Source: Sva-07 sp031398325 (lineage in GTDB: Bacteria > Actinomycetota > Acidimicrobiia > Acidimicrobiales > Ilumatobacteraceae). From it: 49,831 bases of DNA. The first letter of the stretch is position 1, and each line of letters begins with the position of its first letter. The notes beneath the pieces were generated by a model, which worked only from the letters and a program-made list of their open reading frames with translations, made no database searches and was not told the origin of the DNA. The DNA is taken from positions 1-49,831 of the forward strand of contig JANNNB010000162.1 of the NCBI GenBank assembly GCA_031398325.1, in the 5' to 3' direction. Shown one piece after another: positions 29,632-38,318 of the stretch. Both the position numbers and the translations under genes were made by a program.

Positions 29632-31368
29632 TTACGCGAGCTGCCCGGCGAGGCCGGGATGACGGGCAGACATCACGGACAGGAACGCCTGGACGAGTTC
29701 CGGCTCGAACTGGGTACCGCCGCCGGAGGCGACGAAGCGCACCGACTCCACGACGTTCCACTCCCGCTTGTACACGCGTCGGTTCGCCAACGAGTCGTAC
29801 ACGTCGGCGATGGCGACGATCCGCCCCGACAACGGGATGGCCTTGCCGCTCAACGCGTTCGGGTACCCGGCCCCGTCCCACCATTCGTGATGCGTCCATG
29901 CCACCTCGGCGGCGAGCGCGAACAATTCCGTGGACACGCCTGACAACAGACGCCGTCCCAACACGGTGTGCTGCTTCACGTCGTTGAACTCCTCGACCGT
30001 CAGCGGCCCGGGCTTCAGCAGGGTCGAATCGGCCACCGCCACCTTGCCGATGTCGTGCAGGCGCGCCGCCAGGCGCAGGCGCTCGCACCATTCCGGCTGT
30101 TGGCCGATCGCGTGTCCGATCTCGGCCGCGAGGTCGCCGACCGCACTCGTGTGGCGCGTCGTGTTGCCGCCGCGCATCTCGGCGAGCGCGGCCAGACGCT
30201 CGAAGGCCTCCAGGTGATAGGCGTCCGGATCGATGTGCTCGGTCGCGAAGTGCGTGACCAGCTCGACCGTCTTCAGCTTCGTGATCTCCATCTGATGCCG
30301 TGCGGTCTCGTCGTCGTGCGCGATCTGCAGGGTGCGGAGGCGAAGATCGGCGGCATCGTTGAAGATCTCGCGGTGCAACGCGAAGTGGCGCTCACGTGAT
30401 TCCAGCGCCTCTTCGTAGCGCCCGGCCTGACGGAACGCCGTGGCCAACAGGTCGTGGATCTCGAGTTCGAGTTGTCGGTTGTCGGTGCGGTCGGCGAGAT
30501 CCTGCGCGGCGCCGAGGGTGCTGATCGCGTCGCCGATCCGCCCACCTCGCAGCGCGACCCGACCCTCCGAGAGCATCACCGCGAGCTGTTCGGCGGGGGC
30601 CAGGTCGCCGCCACCGGCCTGACGCTTGTCCCAGTCGTCACGGGCCAGCGCGAAGCAGGCGACCGCGTTCGCTTCGTCGCCACATCCGACGTACGCCTCG
30701 GCGAGATCGGCGAGCACACTGCCGACGAGCAACGGGGCGTGTTCGCGTGCGGTGGCGAGCGCCTCCTGGCCGACGGCGACCGCCTCCTCGTATCGTCCTC
30801 GACGACCGAGCAGGCGGGCCAGGTTGCCGAGCACCATGGCGTCGATGTCACAGCGGCCGAGTGGCTCGTTGACCGCGAGCGCCTGCTGATACGTCGCGAT
30901 CGCCCGGTCGTGGTCTCCCATCGACTGGTAGATCGCGGCGATGGTGTGCAGGATCCGAGCCTCGTCGCCGGTGTGGTCGGTCGCCCGGTAGATCTGCAGC
31001 GCTCGCAACCCGTTGTCGAGCGCGGACGCGAAGTTGCTGGCCTGATAGTGGATCACGGCCAACAGGTGCAACGACCACGCCAACGTCACGCTGCGCTCGT
31101 TCGGTGCGAGCTCCTCGGTACGGGTCAGCGCAACGGCTTCCGAGGCGAGCGCGAAGGCGTCCTCGCTCTCGGCGCGATGATGGGCGAGCAGCGCCAGCTG
31201 ATAGAGCGCCTCGGCCTCGAGGGCCTGGTGTGCGCCCGCACGGGCGAGGACCCGTGCATCGAGCACCAACCGCTTCGATGCGTCGGGATCGGTCGCGCAG
31301 AGACGAGCCGAGTCGTCGAGCATCTGCCGCAGCTGACGCTCGTCGACGCGCAATTCTTCGATGGTCAT
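29632..31368 (-). CDS. TPR-HD-GYP protein, putative cyclic-di-GMP phosphodiesterase
   Basis: A 578-residue cytoplasmic protein. Residues about 10-370 are tetratricopeptide-like helical repeats, with a coiled region near 365-390. The C-terminal domain (about 400-570) is HD-GYP: His-Asp-Ile-Gly-Lys (about 450), His-Thr-Val-Leu-Gly-Arg, His-His-Glu-Trp-Trp-Asp-Gly-Ala-Gly-Tyr-Pro (about 510), and Ala-Asp-Val-Tyr-Asp-Ser-Leu. All catalytic residues appear present, so it should hydrolyse c-di-GMP. The TPR region probably senses a protein or peptide partner. I chose ATG 31368 because AGAGGG lies immediately upstream. No c-di-GMP synthase is in the window. Confidence 0.9.
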   Translation of the reverse strand: MTIEELRVDERQLRQMLDDSARLCATDPDASKRLVLDARVLARAGAHQALEAEALYQLALLAHHRAESEDAFALASEAVALTRTEELAPNERSVTLAWSLHLLAVIHYQASNFASALDNGLRALQIYRATDHTGDEARILHTIAAIYQSMGDHDRAIATYQQALAVNEPLGRCDIDAMVLGNLARLLGRRGRYEEAVAVGQEALATAREHAPLLVGSVLADLAEAYVGCGDEANAVACFALARDDWDKRQAGGGDLAPAEQLAVMLSEGRVALRGGRIGDAISTLGAAQDLADRTDNRQLELEIHDLLATAFRQAGRYEEALESRERHFALHREIFNDAADLRLRTLQIAHDDETARHQMEITKLKTVELVTHFATEHIDPDAYHLEAFERLAALAEMRGGNTTRHTSAVGDLAAEIGHAIGQQPEWCERLRLAARLHDIGKVAVADSTLLKPGPLTVEEFNDVKQHTVLGRRLLSGVSTELFALAAEVAWTHHEWWDGAGYPNALSGKAIPLSGRIVAIADVYDSLANRRVYKREWNVVESVRFVASGGGTQFEPELVQAFLSVMSARHPGLAGQLA

Positions 31369-31512
31369 CCCTCTACGTCCTGTCGCAAACACCTGGCGGA
31401 TGAGACGGCTCATCCCGTCCCGAGGCCATCATGACCCCGCGCCGATCGGATCGCCAGCACCGATCATCAATCCAGACGAGGTCTTGAGAGACCGTCGTAT
31501 CCTGTGACCTGG

Positions 31513-32424
31513 ATGGATGGTCATCGGGGCGCACGGAGGGTACAGCGGGGCGCACTCTGGGCGTTCGTCCCGGTGGCCGTCATGCTCCCGTTCAGCCTGC
31601 TCGCGCTCGTCGTGTTCTGGGTCCCGATCCACCTGCTCGTCGACCAGATCATCGGGTCGCCGCTGTCCTACTGGATGTTCGTCACCGGGTTCCTCGCCAC
31701 CGGTCTGCTCCTGTTCGTCCGCCCGTTCCAGGTCCTCGTCCTCACACCGATCATCGGCGCGCGCCGACCGACACCTGACGAGGCGACGTCGATCGAGCCG
31801 ATCTGGGTCGCCATCGCCGACGCCAACGGACTGCCGGCGAGCCGGTACGTCATTCGCGTCGTCGACTCCGACGAGGTGAATGCGTTCGCTTGTGGCGGGC
31901 ATCTGGTGGTCGTCACGACATTCGCCGTGAGCGAGTTGACCACCGAGCAGTTGCGGGGCGTCCTCGCCCACGAACTGAGCCATCATCTCGGGCTGCACAC
32001 GGTGGCGATCACGTTCGGGCACTGGCTGTCGGCCCCCGTCGTGCTGCTCGCCCGCATCGGGTTCTACCTCGAGAACGTCGCCCAGGCGGCGGCGGGAAGC
32101 TTCGGAAAGCATTCCGCCCTCGTCACCGCCATCGGGCGCGTCGCAGCCGCGCTGTTCAGTGGACTCGCCTGGGTGTTCACCGCCGCGATCCGCGGGAGCG
32201 ACGCCGTGACCAACATGGTCGGCCATTCGTCGGAGTTCGAAGCCGACCAGCTCGCAGTGAGGATGGGGTTCGGCGCCGAGCTGGCGGGCGCGCTGCGGTA
32301 TGTGCTCGCCCACGGGTACGGCGCCCGGCCCATCGGATGGCGGGCACGTCTCGCCACGTCACACCCTCCTGCTCGCACGCGCGTCGCCCGCATCGAAGCC
32401 CTGATGCGCCACCCGGCGCGGTGA
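31513..32424 (+). CDS. M48 family metallopeptidase (HtpX-like)
   Basis: A 303-residue membrane zinc protease. Two N-terminal helices (about 15-68) precede a domain with His-Glu-Leu-Ser-His (about residue 153), the zinc-binding HExxH motif. A hydrophobic pair of segments follows, then Glu-Phe-Glu-Ala-Asp-Gln (about 240), with the third ligand Glu. It likely degrades damaged membrane proteins under stress. GTG 31504 is an alternative start; a -10-like TATCCT at 31498-31503 favours ATG 31513 with a very short leader. The stop abuts the ybaK stop. Confidence 0.88.
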   Translation: MDGHRGARRVQRGALWAFVPVAVMLPFSLLALVVFWVPIHLLVDQIIGSPLSYWMFVTGFLATGLLLFVRPFQVLVLTPIIGARRPTPDEATSIEPIWVAIADANGLPASRYVIRVVDSDEVNAFACGGHLVVVTTFAVSELTTEQLRGVLAHELSHHLGLHTVAITFGHWLSAPVVLLARIGFYLENVAQAAAGSFGKHSALVTAIGRVAAALFSGLAWVFTAAIRGSDAVTNMVGHSSEFEADQLAVRMGFGAELAGALRYVLAHGYGARPIGWRARLATSHPPARTRVARIEALMRHPAR

Positions 32425-32889
32425 TCACGCGGTGATCGGCGCGACGACCGCGTCGAGCAGGGCGACGAGATCGGCGGGGCGCAGCGCGATGTCCATGCCG
32501 CGCCGTCCACCGCTGACGTACACCTCGTCGAACAGCTCGACGGTCTCGTCGATCACGGTCGGCAGTACCTTGCGCTGACCGAGGGGGCTGATGCCACCGA
32601 CCACGTAGCCGCTCGAACGTTCGGCCGCGCTCGGGTCGGCCATGGCGACGCGCTTCAGACCGAGCGCCACAGCGAACAGCTTCATCGACAATTTGCAACT
32701 CACCGGAACGATCGCAACGGCGAGCCCGTGTTCGCTCTCGACGACCAGGGTCTTGAACACCTGGTCGAACGGCAGCCCGAGCGCCGCGGCTGCCTCGCGG
32801 CCGAAGTCCTTGGGGTCGTCGCCACGGTCGTACTCGTGGACGCTGAAGGCGATGCCGGCGGCCTCGAGCGTTCGAACAGCGGGCGTCAT
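32425..32889 (-). CDS. ybaK: Cys-tRNA(Pro)/aminoacyl-tRNA deacylase, YbaK type
   Basis: A 154-residue trans-editing domain protein that hydrolyses mischarged aminoacyl-tRNA. Signatures are Gln-Val-Phe-Lys-Thr-Leu-Val (about residue 43) with the conserved Lys, Gly-Tyr-Val-Val-Gly-Gly-Ile-Ser-Pro-Leu-Gly-Gln (about 95) and Tyr-Val-Ser-Gly-Gly-Arg-Arg-Gly (about 127). Length and motifs fit the YbaK rather than the ProX branch. Convergent with the M48 gene, stops adjacent. Confidence 0.92.
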   Translation of the reverse strand: MTPAVRTLEAAGIAFSVHEYDRGDDPKDFGREAAAALGLPFDQVFKTLVVESEHGLAVAIVPVSCKLSMKLFAVALGLKRVAMADPSAAERSSGYVVGGISPLGQRKVLPTVIDETVELFDEVYVSGGRRGMDIALRPADLVALLDAVVAPITA

Positions 32890-32957
32890 CGCCCACCAGT
32901 ATCGCCGTCGACGCGGGCGCGCACCCGAACTCGACCGCGATCGCTACCGTCGCAGCC

Positions 32958-33410
32958 GTGCGCCTTTCGATCGACCCATCGACCTCGACCGACGAGTACG
33001 ACTTCGTCCACCAGATCAGGGTTCGCTTCGTCGAGACCGACGCGATGGGCATCGTGCACCACAGCAACTACCTCGCCTACTTCGAGGAAGCCCGGGTGGA
33101 GTATCTCCGACACGTCGGGCATCCGTTCACGGAGTGGCGGGACGAAGGGCTGGAGTCGCCGGTGCTCGAGTCGTACCTGCGCTACCGCCAGCCACTGCAC
33201 TTCGACGACCTCGTCGACGTGCGGCTGCGTCTCGCTGCAGTGACGCGAACGACGTTCCAGATGGCGTACCTGATCACCGTCGAGGATCCCGACGGGAACA
33301 TCGGCATCCGGGCGACCGGCGTGACGGTCCACGGCTGCGTCACGACGGAGGGACGACCGACCCGGCTCCCGGCATGGCTCGTCGAACTCGGTGCCACGAC
33401 CGCCCGCTGA
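32958..33410 (+). CDS. acyl-CoA thioesterase, YbgC/4HBT type
   Basis: A 150-residue hotdog protein. Val-Glu-Thr-Asp-Ala-Met-Gly-Ile-Val-His-His-Ser-Asn-Tyr (about residues 25-38) is the active-site helix start, with the catalytic Asp. Tyr-Phe-Glu-Glu-Ala-Arg follows. It should hydrolyse acyl- or hydroxybenzoyl-CoA esters. It is followed 14 nt later by a DUF35 protein and then a thiolase, so a role in CoA-thioester metabolism fits. GTG start. Confidence 0.88.
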   Translation: MRLSIDPSTSTDEYDFVHQIRVRFVETDAMGIVHHSNYLAYFEEARVEYLRHVGHPFTEWRDEGLESPVLESYLRYRQPLHFDDLVDVRLRLAAVTRTTFQMAYLITVEDPDGNIGIRATGVTVHGCVTTEGRPTRLPAWLVELGATTAR

Positions 33411-33424
33411 CTACCGTCGTCGGC

Positions 33425-33829
33425 ATGGCTGAGACCACCACCCGCGTGCCGATCGTCGACTACCTCGTACTCGACGACGGCGACCCCCATCTGGTCGCGA
33501 ACGAATGCACCTCGTGCGGTGCCCGGTTCTTCGACCGTCGCAACGCGTGCGCATCCTGCTTCGCCACCGAGTTCTCCCAGGTGTCGATCGCTCCGGAGGG
33601 AGAACTGCGCACCTTCACGATCGTCGCGTTCGCCGCACCCGGCGTCGACGTGCCCTTCGTGTCGGGCGTCGTCGACTGCGACGGCACGAGCGTGCGCGGC
33701 AACCTGCGCAACATCACCCCCGACGCCGAGCACGTGTCGACCGGAATGAAGCTGCGCCTCACCACCTACTCACTCGGCGCCGACGACAACGGCGTCGAAG
33801 CCGTCGGCTTCGCCTTCGAACCCGCCTGA
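33425..33829 (+). CDS. Zn-ribbon/OB-fold protein (DUF35) partner of thiolase
   Basis: A 134-residue protein. The rubredoxin-like zinc knuckle has Cys-Thr-Ser-Cys and Cys-Ala-Ser-Cys (residues about 28-47), followed by an OB fold with Phe-Thr-Ile-Val. DUF35 proteins bind thiolase-like enzymes in archaea and actinobacteria and are thought to help CoA-substrate channelling (for example steroid side-chain aldolases). The thiolase at 33974 is the likely partner, though palindrome A lies in the 144-bp gap between them. Confidence 0.88.
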   Translation: MAETTTRVPIVDYLVLDDGDPHLVANECTSCGARFFDRRNACASCFATEFSQVSIAPEGELRTFTIVAFAAPGVDVPFVSGVVDCDGTSVRGNLRNITPDAEHVSTGMKLRLTTYSLGADDNGVEAVGFAFEPA

Positions 33830-33889
33830 CCCGACCCAAGACCACCACTGACATTCTTCCCAACCGACGACCCGACAGCCCGTACATCG

Positions 33890-33943
33890 ACGTTTGTGAC
33901 AAGAAATCGGAGACCCGGTTCTCCGATTTGTTGTCACAAACGT
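33890..33943. repeat. dispersed palindrome family A, copy 2 (24-bp arms)
   Basis: Arms 33890-33913 and 33920-33943 pair over 24 bp with one mismatch, loop CCCGGT. The first half is nearly identical to copy 1 at 18803. The element is AT-richer than its surroundings and lies between two co-directional genes. Confidence 0.85.
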
Positions 33944-33973
33944 GGAAATGACCACCGCAGAAAGCTGGAGCAC

Positions 33974-35182
33974 ATGAGCGCAAGTGACGACATCTGGATC
34001 CTCGGGATCAACATGACCAAGTTCGGCAAGTACCCCGAAAAGGACGTCGTCGATCTCGCGTCCGAAGCGGTGTTGGCGGCCATCGCCGATGCCGGTGTCA
34101 CGATGGCCGACATCGGCATCCTGGCCGCCGGCAACCTGATGGGTCCCGGTGGCATCGGCCAGCAGATCCAGAAGCAGGTCGGCCAGACCGGTATCCCGGT
34201 GTTCAACGTGTCGAACGCCTGCGCCACCGGCGCTACCGCGCTGCGCACGGCGATCATGGCCGTCAAGGCCGGCGAATGCGACATGGGCCTGGCCGTCGGC
34301 GTCGAGAAGCTCGCCGGCGTCGGACTGCTCGGGGCCAAGCCCCAGTCGTCGGGCGGCGCCCACGAATGGACGCCGAAGGGTCGCTACGGCGCAGTCGCCT
34401 CGACCGACGGCCGCATCGGCACCGACAACATGCCGGGCGTCTTCGCCCAGGTGGGCATGGAGTACGGCCACAAGTACGGCGGTGTCGATTTCGACGTCTT
34501 CGCCGGGATCTCCGAGAAGAACCACGCCCATTCCACGCTCAACCCCCTGGCCGCTTACCAGAAGCGCTTCACGCTCGACGAGATCAAGAACGACATGATG
34601 ATCGCCTACCCGAACACGCGCCCGATGTGCTCGGCCAACTGCGACGGGGCCGCGGCCGCAGTCGTCGTCAGCGGCGAGAAGCTGAAGACGCTCTCGCTCG
34701 AGCAGCAGCGGCGCGCCGTCAAGGTGTCGGCCTCGATCCTCACGAGCGACCCGTACCAGGAGGCATGCCAGGTGCTGCCGGACGTGAACACGCTCACGCG
34801 CAACGCCGCCAGGCAGGCCTACGAGCAGGCCGGCGTCGGCCCCGAAGATCTCGACCTCGTCGAGTTGCACGACTGCTTCGCGACCGCCGAACTCGTCCAC
34901 TACGACAACCTCATGCTCTGCGAGGAGGGAGCGGCGGGCGACTTCTTCCGCTCGGGCGCGACGTGGCGCGACGGCAAGACGCCGGTCAACGTGTCCGGTG
35001 GGCTCCAGTCGAAGGGCCACCCCATCGCGGCGACCGGGATCGCCAACATCTGGGAGGTCTGCCACCACCTGCGCGGCGAAGCCGGCGACCGTCAGATCGA
35101 GGGAGCCTCGGTCGGGCTGGCGCACGTGATCGGGCTCGGCTCGGCGTGCGGTGTCCACATCCTCGAGAAGTCCGGCCTCTGA
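33974..35182 (+). CDS. thiolase-family protein (SCP2/lipid-transfer type)
   Basis: A 402-residue non-decarboxylating thiolase-fold enzyme. The Cys box is Val-Ser-Asn-Ala-Cys-Ala-Thr-Gly (about residue 79). The Glu-Leu-His-Asp-Cys-Phe-Ala-Thr box is near 300, and the His box Gly-Gly-Leu-Gln-Ser-Lys-Gly-His-Pro (about 345) is intact. The pattern resembles the acetyl-CoA acetyltransferase/lipid-transfer (Ltp) branch that pairs with DUF35 proteins. It could cleave beta-ketoacyl-CoA or act as a steroid-type retro-aldolase; the substrate cannot be read from the sequence. The SDR that follows on the other strand might supply the keto substrate. Confidence 0.9.
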   Translation: MSASDDIWILGINMTKFGKYPEKDVVDLASEAVLAAIADAGVTMADIGILAAGNLMGPGGIGQQIQKQVGQTGIPVFNVSNACATGATALRTAIMAVKAGECDMGLAVGVEKLAGVGLLGAKPQSSGGAHEWTPKGRYGAVASTDGRIGTDNMPGVFAQVGMEYGHKYGGVDFDVFAGISEKNHAHSTLNPLAAYQKRFTLDEIKNDMMIAYPNTRPMCSANCDGAAAAVVVSGEKLKTLSLEQQRRAVKVSASILTSDPYQEACQVLPDVNTLTRNAARQAYEQAGVGPEDLDLVELHDCFATAELVHYDNLMLCEEGAAGDFFRSGATWRDGKTPVNVSGGLQSKGHPIAATGIANIWEVCHHLRGEAGDRQIEGASVGLAHVIGLGSACGVHILEKSGL

Positions 35183-35194
35183 CGCCGACGGCGG

Positions 35195-35932
35195 TCACAT
35201 CTTCTGGGTGAGGCCGCCGTCGACGACGAAGATCTCGCCGCTCGTGTACTTGTTGCGGATGAGCGCGAGCACCGCCTCGGCGCAGTCATCGGGCGTCGCC
35301 GAACGCGGAATCGGCGCGATCGCCGACGTGCCGGCATGCATCGCATCCCAGTCCTTCGTCCAGGGGGTCTTCACCAGTCCGGGCGCCACGGCATTGACGC
35401 GGATCGGTCCGTACGACTTGGCCAACAGCAGCGTCATCTGATTCAGCGCGGCCTTCGTCATCGAGTACGCCATCGACGAACCGACCGGGCGGACACCGGC
35501 GATCGAGGTGATGTTCACGATGCACGGATCGTCCGATTCGCGCAGGTGCGGGATCGCCTTCTTCGTCAGCCACCACGTGCCGAAGACGTTCACGTCGAAC
35601 GTCTTGCGGAAGATCTCGTCGGTGAGGTCGTCGAGGTTCTCGTGCGGTACGACGGTGGTCCATCCGGCGTTGTTGATCAGGTAGTCGAGTTTGCCGTATC
35701 GAGCAATGGTCTCGTCGATCAGGGCATGCGACTCCTCCTGCACGCTGATGTCAGCACGGATGTAGCACGACTCGCCCGGCAGGGCCGCTGATACGGCCTC
35801 ACCCGCCTCGACCGACGTCGCCGAATTGACCACGACGGTTGCGCCCAACTCCGAGAGCCGCTGGGCGGTCCTTTCTCCGATCCCACTCGAGGATCCGGTG
35901 ACGAGGGCGACGCGATTGGCGAATTCCGACAT
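35195..35932 (-). CDS. short-chain dehydrogenase/reductase
   Basis: A 245-residue classical SDR of FabG-like length. The cofactor box Thr-Gly-Ser-Ser-Ser-Gly-Ile-Gly is near residue 12, Asn-Asn-Ala-Gly near 87, the catalytic Ser near 138, and Tyr-x3-Lys in Ala-Tyr-Ser-Met-Thr-Lys near 150. It oxidises or reduces a hydroxy/keto substrate with NAD(P). The convergent thiolase suggests beta-hydroxyacyl-CoA as one option, but no substrate can be assigned. Confidence 0.92.
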   Translation of the reverse strand: MSEFANRVALVTGSSSGIGERTAQRLSELGATVVVNSATSVEAGEAVSAALPGESCYIRADISVQEESHALIDETIARYGKLDYLINNAGWTTVVPHENLDDLTDEIFRKTFDVNVFGTWWLTKKAIPHLRESDDPCIVNITSIAGVRPVGSSMAYSMTKAALNQMTLLLAKSYGPIRVNAVAPGLVKTPWTKDWDAMHAGTSAIAPIPRSATPDDCAEAVLALIRNKYTSGEIFVVDGGLTQKM

Positions 35933-36003
35933 GCCTGGACAGTACCGGTCGAGTCCGAGTGGGACGAGATTGATCGCAGTCAGATCGGGGTAGACCGACC
36001 CGC

Positions 36004-36615
36004 ATGGAACCGCTGCGCGTCACGTTGGTCAACGACTACGAGATCATCGTCCAGGGCCTGCAACGCATGCTCGAACCGTTCGGCGACCGGATCCGGATCG
36101 TCGAGACCGAGGCGGGAGGGCTGCCCTCGAAGCCGACCGACATCGCCTTGTTCGACACGTTCGGAGGTCGCCGGTACTCGCTCGCCCGGGTACAGGCGAT
36201 GGCTCGCGACGAGTCGATCGGCAAGGTCGTGCTCTACACGTGGGACGCTCCGCCCGGGTTCCGAGACGACATCTCCCAACAGGCGATCGATGCGGTCATC
36301 CTCAAGAGCGAGACCGGCGAGGCGTTGGTCGCTGCGCTCGAACGGGTGCACGCGGGCACGATCAACGGGTTCGACGACCTCTTCGACGCCGCGCCGTCGA
36401 CGACGCTCACCCAACGCGAACAGGAAGTACTCGCCCTGATGGCACTCGGCTCCTCGAATCGGGAGATCGCACACGAGCTGTACCTGTCGGTCGACACGGT
36501 GAAGACCCACGTGCGTACGTTGTTCCAGAAGCTCGGCGTGTCGAACCGGACCCAGGCGGCGCTCACGGCCGCCGAGTACGGGGTCGCTCCCCCGCGGGTC
36601 CGCGCGGCGGGCTGA
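36004..36615 (+). CDS. NarL/FixJ-family response regulator
   Basis: A 203-residue protein. The receiver domain (1-120) has an Asn-Asp acidic pair at residues 10-11, the phospho-acceptor candidate Asp in Leu-Phe-Asp-Thr-Phe (about 52) and the conserved Lys in Ile-Leu-Lys-Ser (about 101). A LuxR-type HTH (about 137-195) begins Leu-Thr-Gln-Arg-Glu-Gln-Glu-Val-Leu and has Ser-Asn-Arg-Glu-Ile-Ala. No histidine kinase is nearby. It converges on the RsbW-like gene of the stress cluster and may connect with it. Confidence 0.85.
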   Translation: MEPLRVTLVNDYEIIVQGLQRMLEPFGDRIRIVETEAGGLPSKPTDIALFDTFGGRRYSLARVQAMARDESIGKVVLYTWDAPPGFRDDISQQAIDAVILKSETGEALVAALERVHAGTINGFDDLFDAAPSTTLTQREQEVLALMALGSSNREIAHELYLSVDTVKTHVRTLFQKLGVSNRTQAALTAAEYGVAPPRVRAAG

Positions 36616-36635
36616 AGAGCGTCGGGTTCGGCCCG

Positions 36636-37046
36636 TCAGGCGACGGCGATTCGGCACCGGATCGCGTACGAATCGCCGACCTCGACGATGGTCATGTCGT
36701 CGACGAGCGCACCCACGACGAACAAGCCACGTCCGGCCGGTTGGGACGAGTCCGGCAGCACGACGTCGTCGAGGATTCCGAGGTCGCCCACATCGGAGAC
36801 CTCGATCAACCAGTCGTCGCTGGTGCGCGACACAACTACCGTGAGCGTGGGCGACTGGGTGTGCTCGATGACGTTCGTGGCGAGTTCGCTGACCACGAGC
36901 TCCAGGTCGGCGGCGAGATCGTGGTCACCGCCGGCACCTTCGACGAACTTGCGCACCTGCTGGCGAACGTTCGACAACTCGGCGGGATCCGCGCTCGCTC
37001 GAATCTCGAGCGCACCACGTGCTCCGCCTACATCGGTGTCGGTCAT
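36636..37046 (-). CDS. RsbW-like HATPase (anti-sigma factor/serine kinase) with intact N-box
   Basis: A 136-residue GHKL-type ATPase. The N-box Ser-Glu-Leu-Ala-Thr-Asn-Val-Ile-Glu-His is near residue 53. The G1 region Asp-Val-Gly-Asp-Leu-Gly is near 85, and Gly-Arg-Gly-Leu is near 107. With a full N-box it can bind Mg-ATP and probably phosphorylates a STAS antagonist such as the one encoded at 37164. A putative SigF-type promoter, GTTT-N16-GGGAAT, lies just upstream. Confidence 0.85.
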   Translation of the reverse strand: MTDTDVGGARGALEIRASADPAELSNVRQQVRKFVEGAGGDHDLAADLELVVSELATNVIEHTQSPTLTVVVSRTSDDWLIEVSDVGDLGILDDVVLPDSSQPAGRGLFVVGALVDDMTIVEVGDSYAIRCRIAVA

Positions 37047-37058
37047 GCCGCCGACATC

Positions 37059-37084
37059 ATTCCCTACACGTGGTCGGACGAAAC
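37059..37084 (-). promoter_or_regulatory. putative SigF/SigB-type promoter of the RsbW-like gene
   Basis: On the minus strand GTTT (37084-37081), 16 nt, then GGGAAT (37064-37059), 12 bp before the ATG. It matches the SigF/SigB consensus GTTT-N14-16-GGGTAT apart from one base in the -10. Confidence 0.55.
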
Positions 37085-37163
37085 CGGATGGTCACGGTCG
37101 CCTCCACTGACACGGACACATCGTAGACAGTCGCGTGACATCCACTAGCAACACGGCGACCGA

Positions 37164-37481
37164 TCAACAGGGGTGGGTGACGAAGAGGTCCGTGAGCCCG
37201 GTGATCTCGAACAGCCGGACGACAGGCCGGCTCGGGCGTCGGATCACGAGGTCGGGTCCGCCCGTCAAGCCGAGTTGGCGGAGGTTGACCACGACGCTGA
37301 GCCCACTCGAGTCCATGAACGTCACGCCGGCCAGGTCGAGCACGAGCTTCGAGGCTGATTGCGCAGCGAGGTGTTGGGCCAACGCCGGCGCCGAGTGCGC
37401 ATCGATCTCGCCGCTGACCTCGAACTCACCTGGGCCAACCTCGACGACGGACCACGGCACGACGGGAGACACCGTGGGCAC
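37164..37481 (-). CDS. STAS-domain anti-sigma factor antagonist (RsbV-like)
   Basis: A 105-residue SpoIIAA/RsbV-type protein. The conserved box Thr-Phe-Met-Asp-Ser-Ser-Gly-Leu (about residues 54-61) carries the Ser that is phosphorylated by RsbW-like kinases. In the unphosphorylated state it binds the anti-sigma factor and frees the sigma factor. It lies between the sigma factor gene and the RsbW-like gene. Confidence 0.9.
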   Translation of the reverse strand: MPTVSPVVPWSVVEVGPGEFEVSGEIDAHSAPALAQHLAAQSASKLVLDLAGVTFMDSSGLSVVVNLRQLGLTGGPDLVIRRPSRPVVRLFEITGLTDLFVTHPC

Positions 37482-37559
37482 GCTATCGGGGGGTCCAGAC
37501 GGCCTGCCGAAACTTGGCCGCCGGGATGAGGATCACCCGAAGGGGTGAGGCCGTCCACG

Positions 37560-38318
37560 TCAATCGTCGGAGACCCAATGACGCATCTGCTCGAACGACT
37601 GCCTCAACAGCCGGGACACGTGCATCTGGGAGATCCCCATCGCGTCTGCGATCTCCGCTTGGGAGAGGCCCTCGTAGAACCGGAGACGCACGATCTCACG
37701 CTCGCGCTCCGGAAGCCGCTCGAGCAGATCGGCGACCACCCGACGGTCGTCGCTCTGGTCGAAACCGACCTCGTCGTCGGCCAGGAAACCCTGACGGTCG
37801 GACGCGCCGTCATCATCGGATCCCGCGGCGTCGATCGTGCCGACCGAATATGCCGCGGTGGCCGCGAGCCCGCGCAACACGTCGTCACGATCGACTCGCA
37901 GATGCTCGGCGAGCTGGTCGACGGTCGGGCTCCGACCGTTCATCTGCGACAGTTCCTCCGTGGCGCGCCGAATGGCGAGGTGGAGTTCCTTCGCCGACCG
38001 TGGCACCCGTACCGTCCACGTGCGATCGCGGAAGTACCGCTTGAGTTCACCTTCGATCGTCGTCGCCGCGAACGACGAGAAGGCCGCACCGTAGTCGGGG
38101 TCGAAGCGGTCCACTGCCTTCACCAGGCCAAGCATGGCCACTTGACGGAGATCGTCGTCGGGGCCACGTCCTGTGCCGAACCGCTGGGCGATGTGCGCCG
38201 CCAGACCAAGATGACGCTCGACGATCTGGTTGCGCAGTTTGCGGTCGCCCGACTCCACGAAACGACGGAACAGGCCGTCGTCGTCGTCGACGTCGGACGC
38301 CACCGACGTGTCGGTCAT
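37560..38318 (-). CDS. SigF/SigB/SigG-type alternative sigma factor
   Basis: A 252-residue group 3 sigma factor. Region 2 has Gly-Leu-Val-Lys-Ala-Val-Asp-Arg-Phe-Asp (about 63) and Phe-Ser-Ser-Phe-Ala-Ala-Thr-Thr-Ile (about 80). Region 3 contains Val-Pro-Arg-Ser-Ala-Lys-Glu-Leu (about 104), and region 4 ends with Leu-Ser-Gln-Ala-Glu-Ile-Ala-Asp-Ala-Met-Gly-Ile-Ser-Gln-Met-His-Val-Ser. This is the general-stress and sporulation-type sigma class. Its ATG overlaps the upstream anti-sigma stop by 4 bp, so the two are coupled. Likely targets include the promoters at 39164 and 37059. Confidence 0.93.
   Translation of the reverse strand: MTDTSVASDVDDDDGLFRRFVESGDRKLRNQIVERHLGLAAHIAQRFGTGRGPDDDLRQVAMLGLVKAVDRFDPDYGAAFSSFAATTIEGELKRYFRDRTWTVRVPRSAKELHLAIRRATEELSQMNGRSPTVDQLAEHLRVDRDDVLRGLAATAAYSVGTIDAAGSDDDGASDRQGFLADDEVGFDQSDDRRVVADLLERLPEREREIVRLRFYEGLSQAEIADAMGISQMHVSRLLRQSFEQMRHWVSDD

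Noticed and set aside
31484..31503. TTGAGA and TATCCT as promoter of the M48 gene
   Set aside because: The spacing of 8 bp is too short for a normal -35/-10 pair, so only the -10-like box was mentioned.
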